Shown: one piece after another, positions 60,261-64,000 of the stretch
How positions within the stretch are numbered: position 1 is the first letter of the stretch
How the letters are laid out: each line of letters starts with the position of its first letter
DNA from: Deltaproteobacteria bacterium UBA6106
GTDB taxonomy: Bacteria; Desulfobacterota; Syntrophorhabdia; Syntrophorhabdales; Syntrophorhabdaceae
Assembly (NCBI GenBank): GCA_002428485.1
Contig: DIWM01000008.1
Location: forward strand, 10,834-74,833
Direction of reading: 5' to 3'
DNA length: 64,000 bases
Position numbers and translations under genes: made by a program
Notes under the pieces: model-generated
Told to the model about the DNA's origin: nothing
The model's database searches: none
What the model saw: the letters and a program-made list of their open reading frames with translations, nothing else

Positions 60261-62864
60261 ATGATGAAGAAGATATTTTTAGCCCTTGTTTCGCTTATGG
60301 TATTGACCGCTTCTCAGGTCTATGCGCAATTTCCCGACCCGCCCTCCCTCCGGCTTGAAGTGATGCGCAGCGTGACAGAGCGATGGGGAGGGGACGGACC
60401 GTATTCTTCCACCTACTACCTACGAGCCACCAATACGGGGAGGTCGACTATTGCCGGGGGTGCCGAGGTGTCTCTTTCGACCAGAGTTTCTGATACCCAG
60501 GGGACATTATATGGAGGTCTTAATAATTCAAGACACACTGTCCAGAATGATCTCGGACCAGGGCAATCCTTTGAATTTATTGAATCTATTAATCCCGGCA
60601 GGCCTTTTGTGCCTGGAGATTATATATTTATAGTCGAAAGCCTTACACTGCTCGGCCAAACCGCGACCAATGTTTTGTCATACCGCTACAGGGTTGATGT
60701 TCAGCCGGTGCCATCGAGGGCTAATCTTGTTGTGGAAGGATTAGAGATCAGGCCGGCTTCTCCGCAATCTGGAAATACCGTAAGTATTATCGGGACGGTT
60801 GCAAATCGAGGGACACGTAATGCCAATGGTGTTTTGGTTCGGATGCAATTAGTTCGAGACAATAGGACGATTAGCAATTGGCAGGACCTTCGAGTCGACA
60901 GCATGGTCGCAGGATCTTCTCATTCCGTCACGCGAATTACGGAAAACCTTGAGGCGGGTATCTACATGGTAATGTTAACCGTCGATCCGAACGATGTAAT
61001 TACCGAAATAAGAAAATCGGACAATAGCCGGACGAGAAGCTTTCGGGTCGGAAGCGGTGTAAGCGCGGATAGTGTCCCGAGCCTTCAGCTAACGGTAACA
61101 AACAGCGTGACAGAGCGATGGGGAGGGGACGGACCGTATTCTTCCACCTACTACCTACGAGCCACCAATACGGGGAGGTCGACTATTGCCGGGGGTGCCG
61201 AGGTGTCTCTTTCGACCAGAGTTTCTGATACCCAGGGGACATTATATGGAGGTCTTAATAATTCAAGACACACTGTCCAGAATGATCTCGGACCAGGGCA
61301 ATCCTTTGAATTTATTGAATCTATTAATCCCGGCAGGCCTTTTGTGCCTGGAGATTATATATTTATAGTTGAAAGCCTTACACTGCTCGACCCAGTGAAC
61401 CGGATACAATCCCGAACCGCGACCAATGTTTTGTCATACCGTTACATCATCGGAGGCGGTTCAATCGTAACCACGATCGAACCTAAAGAAGCCAGAGACG
61501 CCAGGGCTTTTTGGTGGGTGGATGGGGTTCAATCGAATTCGAAGAGCAGCGGTGAAACTGTATCTAACTTATCCCCGGGATCACACCGTGTAGAATTTAG
61601 GGAGCTAGGCGGATGGAAAAAGCCGGATGTTATGCAGGTCAATATCCGTTCAACCGAGATGGTAAGGTTGACAGGAACCTATGTTCAGCGGGGTTCCCTG
61701 TCCATGACCATCGAACCGGCCAGGGCCCGGGATGCAGGAGCCAGGTGGCGGATGTATGGTGGTGACTGGCAAAACAGCGGAAACATTGTGCGAGACCTTA
61801 TCCCTGGTCAGTATAATATTGAATTTAAGGAGACAGCCGGTTGGGTCAAACCTGAGGATTTGCACCCCAACATCCCTTCGGGTGAAACGTCAAGGCAGAT
61901 AGGAAGGTATACGGAAATGGGCTATCTTACCGTTACCCTTCAGCCTCAGGATGCCGTTACCGCCGGGGCACAGTGGCGTGTTGTGGGGTTTGGCGGAGGG
62001 GCCTGGCAAAACAGCGGGGCCACTTTATCGGTCCCGGAGGGCCAGCATTATTATATCGAGTGTAAACCTGCGTCTGGATGGGTCAAACCGCCCAATCCAG
62101 AGGTAAACATTGTCTCCTCTCAAACCGTTCAGACAAGATTGGAATATAGTCGGCCAACCGTAGGCATTCAAGTGACTATAAGCCCGGAAGCTGCACTTTC
62201 AAGTGCCAGATGGCGCGTTGTGGGACAGGCGAACTGGCATACCAGTGGGGAGACCGTATTCGGATTATCACCCGGAGACCAATACGTGGAATTCAACAAT
62301 ATTGGGGATTCCTGGGAAAAACCGTCAAATAAAAGGGTATTTTTAATAGCCGGCAGGACGGAAGGAACTCACGGAACCTATCGTCCTATCTACGGGATGC
62401 TGAATGTAACCATAAAGCCCAATGAAGCCATTCAGGCCGGTGCTCAATGGCGGCAATCCGGTTTAAAAGGTGGACTCTGGAAACCCAGCGGGGCAACTAT
62501 GGCCGACATTCTTGCCGGCCAACATCAGATTGAATTTAAAGATATAACCGGATGGACTAAGCCGGCAACACAGAATGTACTGATCACCGGTAGTCAGACT
62601 ACTCAGGCTCAGGGTGAATATCGGCAGGCAAGCGGATCCCTTGTTGTGACCATTCAGCCTCAGGAGGTAGTGGCCAGAGGTGCCCAATGGCGGGTTGAGG
62701 GCGGGGCCTGGCAGGCAAGCGGAAGTAAGGTGCCCAATGTTAATGCAGGACAAAAAAATATCGAATATAAAGAGATACCCGGATGGATAAAGCCGGCCTC
62801 TCATACGGTTAACGTCACTGCCGGCGGATCTGCCGTTGCCACCGGTCGTTATAACCGGAGGTAG
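60261..62864 (+). CDS. Secreted CARDB protein with duplicated N-domain and six PEGA-like repeats
   Basis: An 867-residue paralogue of the 52902 protein. The signal peptide is nearly identical. Domain A (about 25-135, SVTERWGGDGPYSSTYYLRA), a CARDB domain (about 155-265), a second copy of domain A (about 280-385), and six 75-80-residue repeats (for example VTLQPQDAVTAGAQWRVVG) follow. The second domain A is almost identical in DNA to the first, a recent internal duplication absent from the sister gene. Ends ATGRYNRR, the same as the sister. Likely the same surface or extracellular role, with extra length. Confidence 0.88.
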   Translation: MMKKIFLALVSLMVLTASQVYAQFPDPPSLRLEVMRSVTERWGGDGPYSSTYYLRATNTGRSTIAGGAEVSLSTRVSDTQGTLYGGLNNSRHTVQNDLGPGQSFEFIESINPGRPFVPGDYIFIVESLTLLGQTATNVLSYRYRVDVQPVPSRANLVVEGLEIRPASPQSGNTVSIIGTVANRGTRNANGVLVRMQLVRDNRTISNWQDLRVDSMVAGSSHSVTRITENLEAGIYMVMLTVDPNDVITEIRKSDNSRTRSFRVGSGVSADSVPSLQLTVTNSVTERWGGDGPYSSTYYLRATNTGRSTIAGGAEVSLSTRVSDTQGTLYGGLNNSRHTVQNDLGPGQSFEFIESINPGRPFVPGDYIFIVESLTLLDPVNRIQSRTATNVLSYRYIIGGGSIVTTIEPKEARDARAFWWVDGVQSNSKSSGETVSNLSPGSHRVEFRELGGWKKPDVMQVNIRSTEMVRLTGTYVQRGSLSMTIEPARARDAGARWRMYGGDWQNSGNIVRDLIPGQYNIEFKETAGWVKPEDLHPNIPSGETSRQIGRYTEMGYLTVTLQPQDAVTAGAQWRVVGFGGGAWQNSGATLSVPEGQHYYIECKPASGWVKPPNPEVNIVSSQTVQTRLEYSRPTVGIQVTISPEAALSSARWRVVGQANWHTSGETVFGLSPGDQYVEFNNIGDSWEKPSNKRVFLIAGRTEGTHGTYRPIYGMLNVTIKPNEAIQAGAQWRQSGLKGGLWKPSGATMADILAGQHQIEFKDITGWTKPATQNVLITGSQTTQAQGEYRQASGSLVVTIQPQEVVARGAQWRVEGGAWQASGSKVPNVNAGQKNIEYKEIPGWIKPASHTVNVTAGGSAVATGRYNRR
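60368..60654 (+). repeat. Internal 287-bp direct repeat, copy 1
   Basis: This segment recurs at 61103-61389 with one visible base difference. The offset is 735 bp (245 codons), so the frame is kept. It encodes most of domain A of the 60261 protein. Confidence 0.88.
61103..61389 (+). repeat. Internal 287-bp direct repeat, copy 2
   Basis: The second copy of the segment at 60368-60654. After it, the two copies differ: this one keeps a 5' part of the next stretch (ACCCAGTGAACCGG) that is also in the 52902 gene and missing after copy 1, so copy 2 keeps the ancestral junction. Confidence 0.85.
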
Positions 62865-62990
62865 TCGGAGGAGCCTGACGGCGTTAAAATATTTAGAGAG
62901 AATGTTACGATCTATTAAACGGAGCAAAGACGACTTAAGCGGACGCAAACGTATTCAAAATTTCCCAAAAAAGAGAGGAGGGACGAATTA

Positions 62991-63359
62991 ATGAAAGAAA
63001 AGAAAAGGACTATCAGAAGAACAGTCATCATTTGTGCTTGCGCCATCTTCGTTCTTGCCGCGGCAGGCAGCGCCCCTGCCCAGAGCGGGTGCCGTCAGCA
63101 GTGCATCCGGGAGGCCGTCAAGTGCGTCCAGTACGGCAACAAGTGCGCCCAGTACCAAAACCGCTGCGCCCGTTACGACACCAAGGGCAGATGCCTACAA
63201 TATCAGCGGGTCTGCGTGCAGCAGCAGCAGGTATGCCTCCAGCAGCAGAGGGTCTGCGCCCAGTACCAGAAGGTCTGCCCTCAACAGGGAAAATCGGACA
63301 GCGCCTTCCAGCAGCTACAGAAGATCGAGAGCGGCCAGGAAAACTTCGACGGCCGCTGA
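62991..63359 (+). CDS. Secreted cysteine-heptad, glutamine-rich protein
   Basis: A 122-residue exported protein. The signal peptide (VIICACAIFVLAAAGSAPA, cleavage near AQS) is followed by a mature chain in which Cys recurs every seventh residue: C-VQYGNK-C-AQYQNR-C, then after an eight-residue step C-LQYQRV-C-VQQQQV-C-LQQQRV-C-AQYQKV-C. This is a Cys-x6 repeat rich in Q, Y, R and V. Such spacing could form a helical stack of cysteines that cross-links or binds metal. No family is recognised. ATG at 62991, with GAGAGGAGG upstream. It may be cotranscribed with the repeat protein gene. Confidence 0.75.
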   Translation: MKEKKRTIRRTVIICACAIFVLAAAGSAPAQSGCRQQCIREAVKCVQYGNKCAQYQNRCARYDTKGRCLQYQRVCVQQQQVCLQQQRVCAQYQKVCPQQGKSDSAFQQLQKIESGQENFDGR

Positions 63360-63448
63360 AGGGCTCCTGCACTCATCAGGCAGCTATCGAAGGGGGAAGC
63401 CCTTCAATATCTCAATTACTTTGCTACTATCAGCAGGGAATTCGCGCG

Positions 63449-63925
63449 TTATTTTTTTCTATAAGATTCAGCCTTTCCCAATACGTTGTCTATCTGAGCA
63501 AAGAACTTCTGAAAATCAGGAGCTATTTTGTTGTCGAAGTAACCTTGCATTACAGATTCACCGGGATTATAGCTCTTCCAATCATAGTTTTTATCCACTG
63601 CATTAACATTAACCATAACTTTGTTGTGCTGGATTTCGGTAACTACAATCTGTAATGTGTAATAGCATACAATGTCATCACGATATTTATAGTTAAAAGA
63701 TATCGGCTTAGTAATAATTAGCCCAATATCTTTATTTGTTCCCAGCGGATCAACGGCATAGCCCACCATGGTCACAGCTGCCAGACATGCATTAAAGACT
63801 TTGTCTTTTGTTGTTTCGGACCATATAGCTTGATCAATAAGTGGTGGTTCAGCGGCAAAGATAACGCTGGGTGGCACAATGAATATGGCTGAAATAATAA
63901 CTAAAAAAATTAATATCTTTTTCAT
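63449..63925 (-). CDS. Secreted hypothetical protein
   Basis: A 158-residue exported protein. Signal peptide MKKILIFLVIISAIFIVPPSVIFA, cleavage before AEPP. The mature part (TTKDKVFNACLAAVTMVGYAVDPLGTNKDIGLIITKPISFNYKYRD) resembles small periplasmic or lipoprotein-like domains whose pattern is helix, then V-x-D-x-x-x-x-x-I-x-T, with a beta sheet after. Function unknown. Convergent with the cysteine-heptad gene. GGAGGGGAAAA lies before the ATG. Confidence 0.75.
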   Translation of the reverse strand: MKKILIFLVIISAIFIVPPSVIFAAEPPLIDQAIWSETTKDKVFNACLAAVTMVGYAVDPLGTNKDIGLIITKPISFNYKYRDDIVCYYTLQIVVTEIQHNKVMVNVNAVDKNYDWKSYNPGESVMQGYFDNKIAPDFQKFFAQIDNVLGKAESYRKK

Positions 63926-64000
63926 TTTTCCCCTCCTGATAAAAGTTTATCGAGCTCAGGCAAGTAAGCCAATGGGAGCCAATGGGGTCAAATCTTTATC

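Overview
The window looks like a chromosomal segment of an anaerobic deltaproteobacterium (Desulfobacterota), perhaps a syntrophic aromatic degrader related to Syntrophorhabdus. That placement is inference. It rests on formate-tetrahydrofolate ligase, a UbiD-family decarboxylase, an aldehyde:ferredoxin oxidoreductase-family enzyme, ADP-forming acyl-CoA synthetase, rubredoxin, many ferredoxin-type proteins, a sigma54 activator circuit and a probable selenocysteine gene. No rRNA, tRNA, CRISPR array or intact transposase gene was seen.

Layout. 1-6.2 kb: a truncated nitroreductase, three MFS exporters and an omptin-like outer-membrane protease. 6.2-12.8 kb: small membrane-associated proteins, a cytosolic YkuD domain fused to a Mur-ligase (Mpl-like), an NDP-forming acyl-CoA synthetase, a secreted CARDB protein and a VOC protein resembling methylmalonyl-CoA epimerase. 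12.9-24.2 kb: an ion-transport block with two convergent type II P-type ATPases, a TerB-like protein coupled to one of them, two SLC13-type permeases with RCK_C domains and an MscS channel. 24.2-35.4 kb: HU, asparaginase, rubredoxin, a Tat-signal UbiD-like protein, formate-THF ligase, a DsbD/NapH-like membrane redox operon and a methyltransferase. The gaps here hold arrays of degenerate 7- and 9-nt tandem repeats. 35.5-43.3 kb: a hybrid sensor kinase, a flavodoxin-ferredoxin protein, and a self-contained sigma54 module: activator, TGCAAC enhancer sites, -24/-12 promoter, NifX-like protein, DASS transporter and metallo-beta-lactamase-fold protein.

43.3-64 kb is accessory in character. It has a duplicated kinase/regulator cluster with one kinase lacking its ATPase domain, a receiver fused to a secreted domain, a CstA gene with an internal deletion, a transposase remnant, a RelE-type toxin-antitoxin pair and several palindromic REP/MITE-like elements sharing GGGGAC/GTCCCC ends. 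Two large paralogous secreted proteins with six PEGA-like repeats each are expressed from duplicated promoters. Between them lie a Tat-ferredoxin/AOR/acetoacetate-decarboxylase-like operon and a pentapeptide-repeat protein.

The most notable single observation is at 51471-51731. A NifU-like reading frame continues in frame through a TGA directly before a Cys codon, and a 17-nt hairpin resembling the E. coli fdhF SECIS starts 12 nt after it. This is a candidate selenoprotein that a standard gene caller would miss. Other points for follow-up are the YkuD-Mpl fusion, the complete sigma54 module, the exported ADC-like/AOR/Tat-ferredoxin operon, the cysteine-heptad secreted protein and the heptanucleotide repeat families.
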